Assembly (NCBI GenBank): GCA_017434085.1
Contig: JAFRFY010000080.1
Span: 1-42,884 of the forward strand
DNA from: Clostridia bacterium
GTDB lineage: Bacteria > Bacillota > Clostridia > Christensenellales > Aristaeellaceae
Reading direction: 5' to 3'
Length of the DNA stretch: 42,884 bases
Part shown: piece by piece, positions 15,471 through 23,538 of the stretch
How the letters are laid out: the number at the start of each line of letters is the position of its first letter
Position numbering within the stretch: the first letter of the stretch is position 1
The notes under the pieces: model-generated
The model's input: the letters and a program-made list of their open reading frames with translations, nothing else
Told to the model about the DNA's origin: nothing
Database searches by the model: none
Position numbers and translations under genes: made by a program

Positions 15471-17564
15471 ATGGCAAACAGCGTCAATACATCAAGCGCG
15501 ACGGTACGCACCTGCGACATATTCATCAGCTACCGTCGGGACGGCGGCGACATGACCGCCATGTACTTCTATCAGGCGCTCAAGGAGCGCGGCTACAAGG
15601 TGTTCTACGACCTCGAGGTGCTCCGCGCGGGCAAGTTCAACGAGGCGCTGCTGGATTCCATACAATCCTGCAAGGACTTCGTGCTGATACTGTCCCCCCA
15701 CGCCCTGGACCGCTGCAGCGACGAGAGCGACTGGGTGCGCCGGGAGATCGCGGAGGCCCTGCGCGCGAAGAAGAACATCGTGCCGGTGATGCTGAAGGGC
15801 TTCGCCTTTCCCGAGAAGCTGCCGGAGGATATCGACGACATACGCTATCAGAACGGCCTGACCTGCACCACGGAGTACTTCGAGGAGAGCATCAACCGGC
15901 TGTGCGACCGCTATCTGAATTCCCTGCCCGCCTCGGCGACGAAGAAGCGCAGCCCGCTCATCCCGGTGCTGGCGGTGATCGCGGCGCTGGCGGTGGCCTT
16001 CGGCGGCTACATGGCGTTCAGGGGCGGGAAATCCCCCGCGCCGACGCCCGAGCCCACCGCCACAGTGGAAATCACGGAGGCGCCCACGGCCACGCCCGTC
16101 CCCACGGCCACCCCGCAACCCACCGAAGCCCCCACGGAAGCGCCCACGGCCACGCCCGTCCCCACCGACACCCCCGAGCCCATAACGGAACCCGGGCTCA
16201 AGGTCGTGAAGGACACCGACTTCCCGGCGCTTTATCGGGGCATGGACACGGTCGCCGGCATCCCGGAATTTGACGACGACGCCTATCGGGAGCTGCTGGG
16301 CAACGCCCCCGCCTTCAACCTCCCGAACGTGCGGCGGCGGGACGTGGCCTCCGTCACCTTCCTGCCCACGCTGGAGGGCGCGCCGGAGGACGCCGTGGAT
16401 GTCTCCGACGCCGCCGACGGCCGTGTGCTGGCCTGGGCCACGCCCTACGGCGAGCTGTACGACCTGACCATCGCCGGGGACGGCGGCGTGAAGGTGCTGG
16501 AGTGCGACGGCCTGTCCCCCATGTTCTCCTACTTCTTCAACCTGGAGAGGGTCGATTTCAACGGCTGCGTCGATATGTCGGAGCGCACGGACTTCTCCCG
16601 GCTGTTCTGGTGCTGCCACAATCTAAAGGAAGTGAACTTCGACGGGGTCTGCACCGGCAACGCCGTCACCTTCAGCGGCCTCTTCGGCGGCTGCTGGGTA
16701 CTGGAATCGGTGGACGTCACAGGCTTCGACACCTCCCGCGCGGAGTCCTTCGACGGCATGTTCCTCGATTGCAGTCAACTCGCCTCCCTGGACGTCACCG
16801 GCTTCGACACCGGCCACTGCCGGAACATGGAATCCATGTTCATCGGCTGTGAATCGCTCAAATCGCTGGACCTCTCCGGCTTCGACACCTCCCGCGTGCA
16901 GCAGATGGAGTACATGTTCGAGGGCTGCAAAAGCCTCGAAGCGCTGGACCTGAGCGCCTTTGACACCGCCAGGGTGACCAATATGGAGCGCATGTTCGGC
17001 AACTGCGAGAACCTGAACGCCCTCGACCTGTCCGGCTTCGATACGGGGCGCGTCACCAACATGAAGGAGATGTTCATGCGCTGCATCAACCTCGTGGACC
17101 TGAACATCAGCGCCTTCAACACCGGGCGCGTGCAGAACATGTTCGGCATGTTCAACGACTGTGAAAACCTCGCCACCCTTGACATCGGCGGCTTCGACAC
17201 CAGCCGCGTGGAGGACATGGCCTGCGTGTTCTTCGGCTGCAAGCAGCTGGACGGGCTGGACCTGTCCGGCTGGGACACCGGCAGGGCGGAGACCATGAGC
17301 CATATGTTCGCCGTGTGCGAATCCCTGTATAAGCTGGATCTGTCGAACTGGAACACCTCCGGCGTGACCAACATGAGCGTCATGTTCAGCATGTGCCGCT
17401 CCATGGTGGAGCTGAACCTGTCCGGCTGGGACGTCTCCCATGTGACGGACATGAGCCGCATGTTCGAGGATTGCGGGCGGCTGGAGAGCATCGGGCGCGA
17501 CCCCGAAAGCTTCGCCCGCGGCAACACCCAGGGCATGTACGAAGGGTGCGACAATCTTAAATAA
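15471..17564 (+). CDS. TIR domain - membrane segment - Thr/Pro stalk - 26-residue LRR-like repeat receptor
   Basis: The 697-residue protein has a TIR domain at about 14-150 (CDIFISYRRDGGD, KVFYDLEVL, DFVLILSPHAL). E92 in SDWVRREIAEAL sits where the NADase glutamate of catalytic TIR domains lies. One membrane segment follows at 162-183, preceded by KKR, which places the TIR inside the cell. A Thr/Pro/Glu stalk covers about 187-240. From about 351 to the end are roughly 13 copies of a 26-residue repeat (MFxxCxxLxxLDLSGFDTS), known as DUF285/BspA-like surface repeats and leucine-rich-repeat related. The start at 15471 follows GGGAG; a TTG at 15459 is possible. It heads a three-gene operon with two RyR-domain membrane proteins, and looks like a surface receptor with a signalling TIR. 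Confidence 0.9.
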   Translation: MANSVNTSSATVRTCDIFISYRRDGGDMTAMYFYQALKERGYKVFYDLEVLRAGKFNEALLDSIQSCKDFVLILSPHALDRCSDESDWVRREIAEALRAKKNIVPVMLKGFAFPEKLPEDIDDIRYQNGLTCTTEYFEESINRLCDRYLNSLPASATKKRSPLIPVLAVIAALAVAFGGYMAFRGGKSPAPTPEPTATVEITEAPTATPVPTATPQPTEAPTEAPTATPVPTDTPEPITEPGLKVVKDTDFPALYRGMDTVAGIPEFDDDAYRELLGNAPAFNLPNVRRRDVASVTFLPTLEGAPEDAVDVSDAADGRVLAWATPYGELYDLTIAGDGGVKVLECDGLSPMFSYFFNLERVDFNGCVDMSERTDFSRLFWCCHNLKEVNFDGVCTGNAVTFSGLFGGCWVLESVDVTGFDTSRAESFDGMFLDCSQLASLDVTGFDTGHCRNMESMFIGCESLKSLDLSGFDTSRVQQMEYMFEGCKSLEALDLSAFDTARVTNMERMFGNCENLNALDLSGFDTGRVTNMKEMFMRCINLVDLNISAFNTGRVQNMFGMFNDCENLATLDIGGFDTSRVEDMACVFFGCKQLDGLDLSGWDTGRAETMSHMFAVCESLYKLDLSNWNTSGVTNMSVMFSMCRSMVELNLSGWDVSHVTDMSRMFEDCGRLESIGRDPESFARGNTQGMYEGCDNLK

Positions 17565-17582
17565 TTAAACGGAAAGGCGCTG

Positions 17583-19103
17583 ATAACCATCAACGGCGGA
17601 AAAAGGCTCAAACGGCTGATCGCGGCGGGCATCGGCGTCTACATACTGATGCTCCTGCTGCTGGTCGCGCTGGAATCCCCCCGGGAGGACGCCATGATCG
17701 ACAGCCTCCCCAAGGCGGTGTGGTACTCGCTGGTGACCCTCTCCAGCGTGGGCTACGGCGACATGACCCCCGTGACCCCCGGCGGCAAGGTCGTGGGCGG
17801 CGCGTTCGTCATCATGAGCGCGGGCCTGCTGGCGCTGCTGGTGGGGAGCGTCTGCGCCGCCGTCACCGGCAGCCTCTACCCCCGGTTCAGGCTGTGGCGG
17901 CGCCGGCGGGCGCGGTGGTACGTGTTCGCCGGGGACAACGCCGCCTCCCGGGCGCTCTCCGCGGGGCTCCCGGACGGGCTCAGGGTGTTCTGCGGCACGG
18001 CGTGCACCCCGGAGCCGGACGCCATCGCCCTGGACATGTCCCCGGAGGCGCTCATGCGCCTGCCCTTCGCCTCCGAAGGCGCGCGCGTGCTGTTTGCGAT
18101 GGACGAGGACATCTCCGCCAATGAGCGCCTCGCCGCCGCGCTGAAGGACAAGCCGGTGACCGTCTACTGCCGGGGCGACGGCCTGGACGAGGCCCTGCCG
18201 GGCAACGTGGTGCTCTTCGGCGACGCGGAGTGCGCCGCCCGGCTGTACTGGCAGACCCGGCCCTGGCACTACGACGGCGAACGCGCGGCGCTGATCGGGC
18301 GCGGCCGCTTCGCGCAGGCGCTGCTGATGCAGGGGCTTTTGACCGCGCCGCCGGGGTGCGCCATCGACCTGTTCGGCGACTGGTCCCTGTGGCGGACCGT
18401 CCACGGGGCGCTTTCCGGTGTGCCCGACCCGGAATTCGAGCTGCGCTTCCACCCGGAGGACTGGCGTGCCTGCCCCGACGTACTGTTAAGCGCCGACCGC
18501 GTGACGCTGTGCGCCGACGACCCCGAGGCCAACCGCGGGGCGCTGGATCTCATCCGGCGCTACTACGTCGTGCCCGGCGCACTGCACGCCCGGTGTCCCA
18601 AGGGCCTGCGGGACGTGTGGTACTTCGGCGACGAGCTTGGCATATTCACCCCCGAGCTGGTGATGAAGCAGGCCCTCAGCGCCCGCGCGCGGCAGCTTCT
18701 CGAGATGTACCGCCAAAGCGCGGACTATGACGTGCCCCCCTGGGAGGCGCTGCCGGAGTTTTTGAAGCGCTCCAATCTCGCCTCGGCGGACCATCTGCTG
18801 ACCAAGCTGCGGCTTTTGCTCCGCGAGGATGTTCCCGCCCTCACCCCGGAGGCCTGCCGCCGCGCCGCGGAGGTCTACGAGCGCGCCGACACCGCGCTGG
18901 TGGAGCGCTGCCGGTATATCGAGCACGCCCGCTGGTGCCTGTTCCACGCGCTCTACAACTGGCAATACGCCCCCACCCGGGACAACGCCCTGCGCCGCCA
19001 CCCGATGCTCGTCCCCTACGCGCAGCTCGACGAGGCCGAGCGCCGCAAGGACGACAACGCCTGGCGGATGTTCCGTCAGCTTGCCGGGAATCCCCCGTCA
19101 TGA
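17583..19103 (+). CDS. Two-TM potassium-channel-like protein with NAD-fold (RCK-like) domains and C-terminal RyR domain
   Basis: Read from 17583 the protein has 506 residues. TM1 is about 10-30, the pore loop carries the selectivity filter SSVGYGD at 54-60, and TM2 is about 69-95. Two Rossmann-like (TrkA-N/RCK) units follow, the second with LIGRGRFAQALL. The C-terminus, about 400-500, matches a RyR (ryanodine receptor) domain: EHARWCLFHALYNW, then RRHPMLVPYAQLDEAERRKD, preceded by the typical WEALPEFLKRSN. The start is unclear. The first ATG (17649) would cut TM1 in half; GGAAAGG at 17571-17577 instead points to ATA at 17583 or CTG at 17580. It is in the same frame as the TIR gene, 18 bases after its stop. 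Probably a nucleotide-gated channel. Confidence 0.85.
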   Translation: MTINGGKRLKRLIAAGIGVYILMLLLLVALESPREDAMIDSLPKAVWYSLVTLSSVGYGDMTPVTPGGKVVGGAFVIMSAGLLALLVGSVCAAVTGSLYPRFRLWRRRRARWYVFAGDNAASRALSAGLPDGLRVFCGTACTPEPDAIALDMSPEALMRLPFASEGARVLFAMDEDISANERLAAALKDKPVTVYCRGDGLDEALPGNVVLFGDAECAARLYWQTRPWHYDGERAALIGRGRFAQALLMQGLLTAPPGCAIDLFGDWSLWRTVHGALSGVPDPEFELRFHPEDWRACPDVLLSADRVTLCADDPEANRGALDLIRRYYVVPGALHARCPKGLRDVWYFGDELGIFTPELVMKQALSARARQLLEMYRQSADYDVPPWEALPEFLKRSNLASADHLLTKLRLLLREDVPALTPEACRRAAEVYERADTALVERCRYIEHARWCLFHALYNWQYAPTRDNALRRHPMLVPYAQLDEAERRKDDNAWRMFRQLAGNPPS

Positions 19104-19132
19104 CACGACCCGACCCCACATATTCCCTATGA
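19100..19132 (+). CDS. Possible 10-codon coupling reading frame
   Basis: An ATG overlapping the channel gene stop (ATGA at 19100-19103) opens a frame of ten codons (MTRPDPTYSL) whose TGA stop overlaps the ATG of the next gene (ATGA at 19129-19132). The next gene has no Shine-Dalgarno site of its own, so ribosomes ending here could re-start on it. It may equally be chance. Confidence 0.3.
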   Translation: MTRPDPTYSL

Positions 19133-20907
19133 AGATACTGTTCGTCATACTGCTCACCGCCTTGGGCTTTCTGGCGGTGATACTGAACCTCGCACTGGAC
19201 ACCCGCTTCAAGGCGCGGAGCATGGGCTTCTGCGCCTGCCTTGCCGCGGTGTCCGGCCTGCTCATGTACGGCTACGCCTTCACCTGGACGGGCGGCTTCT
19301 GCGCCACCACCGTCATCCGCACGCTGATGACGATCTGCCGCATGTTCGCCGGCGTCAACGACCTGGGCACTTTTTCCCAGACGCCGCTGAGCCAAAACGC
19401 CTACATCATGACCGGCTTCTGGCTCACCCATTTCATGGCCTTCTACGTCACGGCCAGCGCGGCCATCGCGGTGCTGGGGCAGCAGCTGCTCCGGTTTCTG
19501 CGCGTCAGGCTTCTGCGCGTCGGCGGGGTGACGCTGGTGTACGGCGCGACCCGGCAGACCGCGCGGCTGGTCCGGCTCCCCCGCGGGGGGCGGGGCCTGG
19601 TGTGCGTGACGCGAAACGACGACGACATCGCCGACGCCCTGGGCGGCGTCATATTCCCGGACGACGCGGAGGGCCGCGCCGCCGCCTCGGTGCTCCGCCA
19701 CATCAGCCCGCGGCGGCCGCTGTCCGCGTACTGCGTCAGCGCCAACGCCGCCGACAACCTGCGCTTCGCCGTCGCCCTGCGGGACGCCATGGCGGCGCGG
19801 GGCATGGACGGTTTAAACGCCAGCCTGTTCCTGCTGGGCGTGCCCGAAGCGCGGGCGGTGGACCTGCTGGCCGCGCCGGGTCGCTGCGGCTTCGGCAGCC
19901 TGTTCGCCTGCGACGACTGCGAACTCACCGCGCGCCAGGCCATCCGACGGCTGCCGCCCTGGTCCCGCGTGGACTTCGACGCCGACGGGCGGGCAAGGAA
20001 CGATCTGCGGGCGCTCGTGGTCGGCTTCGGCAGGATGGGCCAGGCCATGCTCCGGCAGCTGGTGATGAACGGCCAGTTCGAGGGCGGCGCCTTCCACGCC
20101 CAGGTGATCGACGCCCGCATGGACGACCTCTCCGGCCTGATGCGCGCCCGCTTTTCCGCCATGCTCGACGCCTACGACATACAGCTGATTCGGGAGGACG
20201 CCCGCGGCGCGGCCTTCTACGACCGGCTCGAGGCTTACGGGCCCGACATCATCGCGCTGTGCGCCGGAAGCCGCAGCGCCAACGCCGACCTCGCCCGGGC
20301 GCTGGAGCGCTTCTACGAGGTGCGTGACCGCCGCCCCGCCGTCGTGCAGTGCGCCGAGGGCAGCGTGGCGCTGGAGGACGCGGAGTACCGGCTGGAGCAC
20401 ATCGACGTGCGCGCCATGGACCGTCTGGCCATGGTGCTCAACCATACCTACTGCAACGGCCCCTCCCCGGAGGCCGACTGGCGGACCTGCGACGCCTTCA
20501 GCCGCGCAAGCTGCCGCGCCTCGGTGGACTTCTATCCCGCCTTTTGCCGCATCCTGGGGGCCGAAACCCCGGAGGCGCTCGAGCGGCGCTGGCCCCCGAA
20601 GGGCGCGCTGCTTGAGAACATGGCCCGCACCGAGCATCGGCGCTGGTGCGCGTTTCACCTGGCCATGGGCTACCGTCCCATGACCGGCGCGGAGCTGGAA
20701 CAGCGCGCGGCGCGCGTCAGGGCCGGGGAGGACATCCGCCTCGGCAAGGACACCCGCGCCATGGCCCACGCCTGCCTCGTGCCCTGGGAGGCGCTGGACG
20801 ACCTCTCAAAGCGCGAATACGCCGCCACCGGCAGGCGCGTGGACTACAAGCAGATGGACGTCAATAACATACTCGCCATCCCCGAGATCATGCGGCGGGA
20901 GGGGTAA
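19129..20907 (+). CDS. Membrane protein with two NAD-binding-like folds and C-terminal RyR domain
   Basis: The 592-residue protein has membrane segments at about 1-23, 33-52 and 91-121. There is no GYG filter, so it is not a standard potassium channel. Two Rossmann-like units follow: GVTLVYGATRQTARLVRL at 133-150 and ALVVGFGRMGQAMLRQL at 295-311, the second a good TrkA-N dinucleotide motif. Residues about 495-592 form a RyR domain: MARTEHRRWCAFHLAMGY, AMAHACLVPWEALDDLSKRE and a final ILAIPEIM. It parallels the upstream channel protein in layout and may form a complex with it or provide a second ligand-sensing membrane effector. No clear ribosome binding site precedes the ATG, so translation is probably coupled to the preceding gene. 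A terminator follows. Confidence 0.83.
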   Translation: MKILFVILLTALGFLAVILNLALDTRFKARSMGFCACLAAVSGLLMYGYAFTWTGGFCATTVIRTLMTICRMFAGVNDLGTFSQTPLSQNAYIMTGFWLTHFMAFYVTASAAIAVLGQQLLRFLRVRLLRVGGVTLVYGATRQTARLVRLPRGGRGLVCVTRNDDDIADALGGVIFPDDAEGRAAASVLRHISPRRPLSAYCVSANAADNLRFAVALRDAMAARGMDGLNASLFLLGVPEARAVDLLAAPGRCGFGSLFACDDCELTARQAIRRLPPWSRVDFDADGRARNDLRALVVGFGRMGQAMLRQLVMNGQFEGGAFHAQVIDARMDDLSGLMRARFSAMLDAYDIQLIREDARGAAFYDRLEAYGPDIIALCAGSRSANADLARALERFYEVRDRRPAVVQCAEGSVALEDAEYRLEHIDVRAMDRLAMVLNHTYCNGPSPEADWRTCDAFSRASCRASVDFYPAFCRILGAETPEALERRWPPKGALLENMARTEHRRWCAFHLAMGYRPMTGAELEQRAARVRAGEDIRLGKDTRAMAHACLVPWEALDDLSKREYAATGRRVDYKQMDVNNILAIPEIMRREG

Positions 20908-20923
20908 AACCATACATAACGAG

Positions 20924-20952
20924 CACGACCACCGGCTATGCCGGTGGTCGTG
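20924..20952. terminator. Terminator hairpin between convergent TIR operon and ricT
   Basis: A perfect 13-bp stem (CACGACCACCGGC and complement) with loop TAT lies between two converging genes, 16 bases after the RyR gene stop and 9 bases before the ricT stop. T-tracts are weak on both sides, but it is well placed to serve both strands. Confidence 0.7.
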
Positions 20953-20961
20953 GGCATTATA

Positions 20962-22071
20962 TCATTCTTCCTTCTTCGCGGTCTCGCCCTCCTGCGCGGG
21001 GGCCTCTCCCCTGCCGCGCCCGCCGCGGCGGCGGCGATGCTCGCGGCCGCCGGTCACGGGGGTCACCCCGCCGGTCTCCTTGAGCTTCTCAAAGAACTGG
21101 TCGGTGGACAGGTTCTTGGGGGCCTTCTGGTGGGGATAGCGCCGCTTCCTGTCCTCGGACTCCTCCTCGCCCTTGTTTTCCGCCTCCTCGGCAGCCTGGG
21201 CCCGGCGGGGCCGACGCTCCTGGGGCTTGGGGGTCTCCCGCACGGCGGCGGCGTCGCCGGGCCCGGGGCGGCGCACCTCGTCGATGTCGTACTCCCTGAC
21301 GTCGAAGCTGTCGTCATCCTGGCGGATGCGCACCCGGACGCGCTCCTTGATCACGTTGATCTCGGTGATCACGCCCACGCCGTCCGGGGTGACGATGTCC
21401 TTCCCCACCCGGGGCAGCCGCTTGTGCACCTGCTCGTAGTTCTCCTGCTCGTAATTCAAACAGCACATCAGCCGCCCGCACTGGCCGGAGATCTTGGCCG
21501 GGTTGAGCGACAGGTTCTGCTCCTTGGCCATCTTGATGGACACGGGCTGGAAGTCGCCCAGGAACGCGCCGCAGCAGATGGTCCGCCCGCAGGCGCCCAG
21601 GCCGCCCAGCATCTTGGCCTCGTCGCGCACGCCGATCTGCCGAAGTTCTATGCGGATCTTGAACACGCCGGCCAGGTCTTTCACCAGCTCGCGGAAATCC
21701 ACGCGCCCGTTGGCGGTGAAGTAGAATATGATCTTGGAGTTGTCGAAGGTGATCTCCACGCTGACCAGCTTCATGTCCAGCTTGTGCTTCAATATTTTCT
21801 CCTGGCAGACCGTGAAGGCCTCCTTCTCCCGGCGCTCGTTTGTCTCGGCGCGGCGGATGTCCTCCTCGGTGGCCATGCGCACCACCTTTTTAAGCGGCGT
21901 GACGATCTGCTGGTCGTTGACGGAGCGCGAGCCCGTCACCACCTCGCCGAGCTCCACGCCCCGTGAGGTCTCCACGACCACGCAGTCGCCGGGCCGGGGC
22001 CATATGCCGCTGGGGTCAAAATAGTATACCTTGCCCGCCTTCTTGAAGCGGACGCCAATTACCGTTGCCAT
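20962..22071 (-). CDS. ricT: RicT/YaaT, PSP1-domain RNA-maturation regulator
   Basis: The 369-residue protein has the PSP1 core (VIGVRFKKAGKVYYFDP, FYFTANGRVDFRELVKDLA, IELRQIGVRDEAKMLGGLGACGRTICC) and the cysteine cluster SGQCGRLMCCLNYE. In Bacillus, RicT works with RicA and RicF as an Fe-S-containing complex that directs RNase Y in mRNA maturation and affects sporulation and competence. Here the C-terminal 100 residues form a highly charged Arg/Glu extension, probably disordered or RNA-contacting. It overlaps the holB end by 13 bp, and GGGAGGA precedes the start. The darA-holB-ricT order is conserved in Firmicutes. Confidence 0.93.
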   Translation of the reverse strand: MATVIGVRFKKAGKVYYFDPSGIWPRPGDCVVVETSRGVELGEVVTGSRSVNDQQIVTPLKKVVRMATEEDIRRAETNERREKEAFTVCQEKILKHKLDMKLVSVEITFDNSKIIFYFTANGRVDFRELVKDLAGVFKIRIELRQIGVRDEAKMLGGLGACGRTICCGAFLGDFQPVSIKMAKEQNLSLNPAKISGQCGRLMCCLNYEQENYEQVHKRLPRVGKDIVTPDGVGVITEINVIKERVRVRIRQDDDSFDVREYDIDEVRRPGPGDAAAVRETPKPQERRPRRAQAAEEAENKGEEESEDRKRRYPHQKAPKNLSTDQFFEKLKETGGVTPVTGGREHRRRRGGRGRGEAPAQEGETAKKEE

Positions 22072-23042
22072 GAAAGCGTCGTCCTCCCGCTGTTTTCCTT
22101 ATTGATAAGATCGAAGTACATGTTCTCCAGCACGCCGGGCCAGGCGACGTTGCTCGCAAGCCGCTTGCGCGCCTCCACGACGCCCTTCAAAAGTGCCCGG
22201 CCGTCGATTTTGCCCTTGACGAGGCGGTCGTACTCCCCCGCCTGATAGGGCTGCGCCCCGGCCTGCGCCGCCATGCGGTCCCGGGCCCAGAGCTCCATGA
22301 TGTCGAGTATGTCCCCCTCCGCGCCCTTGTCGTCCTCTAAAAGCGCCGCGGCCCTGGACACGCTGGCGGCGTCGCGCAGGGTCTCCAGCGATTCAAGCAC
22401 CTTTTCCCGCAGCGCCATGGCGCGCTCGTCCGCGTCCAGCTCCAGCGCCCGGCCCACCGAGCCCTGGGCCATGCCCGCGAGCATCCGCGCGCGCTCCGGC
22501 GCGACGCCCCGCCGCGCAAGCACCGCGGCGCAGTCCTCCACGGGCAGATCCCTGAAGCGCACCGCCTGGCAGCGGGAGCGTATCGTGGGCAGCAGGCCCC
22601 TGTCGCCCTCGGCGATCAGGAAGAACATCGCCGCGCCGTCGGGGTTCTCCAGCGTCTTCAGCAGGGCGTTCTGGGCGGGCGGGGTCATGCTGTCCGCCTG
22701 CTCGATGATGGCGATGTGCCTGCCGCCCTCGTAGGGCTTGAGCGACAGGTAGTCGATCAGGTCGCGTATGTCGTCCACGCCGATGGTCTTTTTCTCCGGG
22801 CGGAGCGTCTTAACGTCGGGGTGGGAGCCCGCCAGGAAGCGCTTGCAGGCCGGACAGACCCCGCAGGGCCGGGGCTCCCGCCCCTTGCACAGCATGGCCT
22901 GGGCGAACAGCCTCGCCATCGTGCGCTTGCCCGAGCCGCGGGGCCCCACGAACAGCAGCGCATGAACAATGCGCCCGGCTTGAACCGAACGCATCAGCTG
23001 CTCCATTTTATCGCCATAACCCGTAAACTCAGAGATATTCAA
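22059..23042 (-). CDS. holB: DNA polymerase III delta-prime subunit
   Basis: This AAA+ clamp-loader protein has a Walker A GPRGSGKRT, the zinc module CGVCPACK with an earlier Cys, a HIAIIEQADSMTPPAQNALLKTLE helper segment, and the SRC motif in TIRSRCQ. It opens the sliding clamp with the gamma/tau and delta subunits. I place the start at the TTG at 23042 (327 residues), with GAGGCGG eight bases upstream; an alternative TTG at 23054 overlaps the darA stop and has no site. The stop overlaps the ricT start. Confidence 0.92.
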   Translation of the reverse strand: MNISEFTGYGDKMEQLMRSVQAGRIVHALLFVGPRGSGKRTMARLFAQAMLCKGREPRPCGVCPACKRFLAGSHPDVKTLRPEKKTIGVDDIRDLIDYLSLKPYEGGRHIAIIEQADSMTPPAQNALLKTLENPDGAAMFFLIAEGDRGLLPTIRSRCQAVRFRDLPVEDCAAVLARRGVAPERARMLAGMAQGSVGRALELDADERAMALREKVLESLETLRDAASVSRAAALLEDDKGAEGDILDIMELWARDRMAAQAGAQPYQAGEYDRLVKGKIDGRALLKGVVEARKRLASNVAWPGVLENMYFDLINKENSGRTTLSWQR

Positions 23043-23050
23043 GGCCCGCC

Positions 23051-23380
23051 TCAAATCTTGGTGAACTGCTCGACGTCCAGCACAAAGATGGTCGCGCCGC
23101 CCACGGTCACTTCAATCGGATAGGGCACGTACACCCCGGTGGTGCCGGAGATCGGCGCGGGCGAGGAAGCGATCTGCTTGCGGCTCTTGCACACCTTCTC
23201 GATGATGGACATGGCGTTTTGGAGCTTGTCGTCCTCGACGCCGACCAGCAGCGTGGTATTGCCGGAACGAAGGAATCCGCCCGTGGTGGCGAGCTTTGTC
23301 ACCCGATAGCCGTCGGACATGAGGCTGCTTATCAGGCGGGATGCGTCCTCATCCTGAACGATCGCAATTATCAGCTTCAT
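23051..23380 (-). CDS. darA: Cyclic di-AMP receptor DarA (PII-like, YaaQ)
   Basis: The 109-residue protein matches the DarA/PstA family in length and motifs: MKLIIAIVQDEDASRL, TTGGFLRSGNTTLLVGVED and the C-terminal GATIFVLDVEQF. These trimeric PII-like proteins bind cyclic di-AMP between subunits. The start at 23380 follows GGGAGGAA. It is the first gene of the darA-holB-ricT operon. Confidence 0.95.
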   Translation of the reverse strand: MKLIIAIVQDEDASRLISSLMSDGYRVTKLATTGGFLRSGNTTLLVGVEDDKLQNAMSIIEKVCKSRKQIASSPAPISGTTGVYVPYPIEVTVGGATIFVLDVEQFTKI

Positions 23381-23413
23381 GGAGATTCCTCCCTTATCCA
23401 CTTTTACACTCTC

Positions 23414-23442
23414 ATTATACACGACTTCCCCGGATTATGCAA
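23414..23442 (-). promoter_or_regulatory. Promoter of the darA-holB-ricT operon
   Basis: On the minus strand TTGCAT (23437-23442) and a perfect TATAAT (23414-23419) are 17 bp apart. The leader would be about 27 bases. Confidence 0.78.
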
Positions 23443-23471
23443 TCTTTTTTTCATTTGTAAAGCTGCCTTCG

Positions 23472-23501
23472 TTGACATTTGCCGTCCGGACACACTATAA
23501 T
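23472..23501 (+). promoter_or_regulatory. Promoter of the GH1 gene
   Basis: A perfect TTGACA (23472-23477) and a perfect TATAAT (23496-23501) are 18 bp apart, a strong consensus promoter. It is divergent from the darA promoter. Confidence 0.8.
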
Positions 23502-23538
23502 ATTGTATATCACAACGATGTATACGGAGGGCTTTTCC

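Noticed and set aside
16070-16190. DNA repeats in the TIR gene
   Set aside because: They encode the Thr/Pro/Ala stalk; the DNA repetition follows from low-complexity coding and is not a separate element.
15471-19103. TIR and channel genes as a single fused gene
   Set aside because: They are in the same frame but separated by a TAA, and a ribosome binding site follows the stop, so two proteins are more likely; read-through is only a side possibility.
19129-20907. A second potassium channel
   Set aside because: Membrane segments are present but there is no GYG/GFG filter, so only a channel-like or sensory membrane protein can be claimed.
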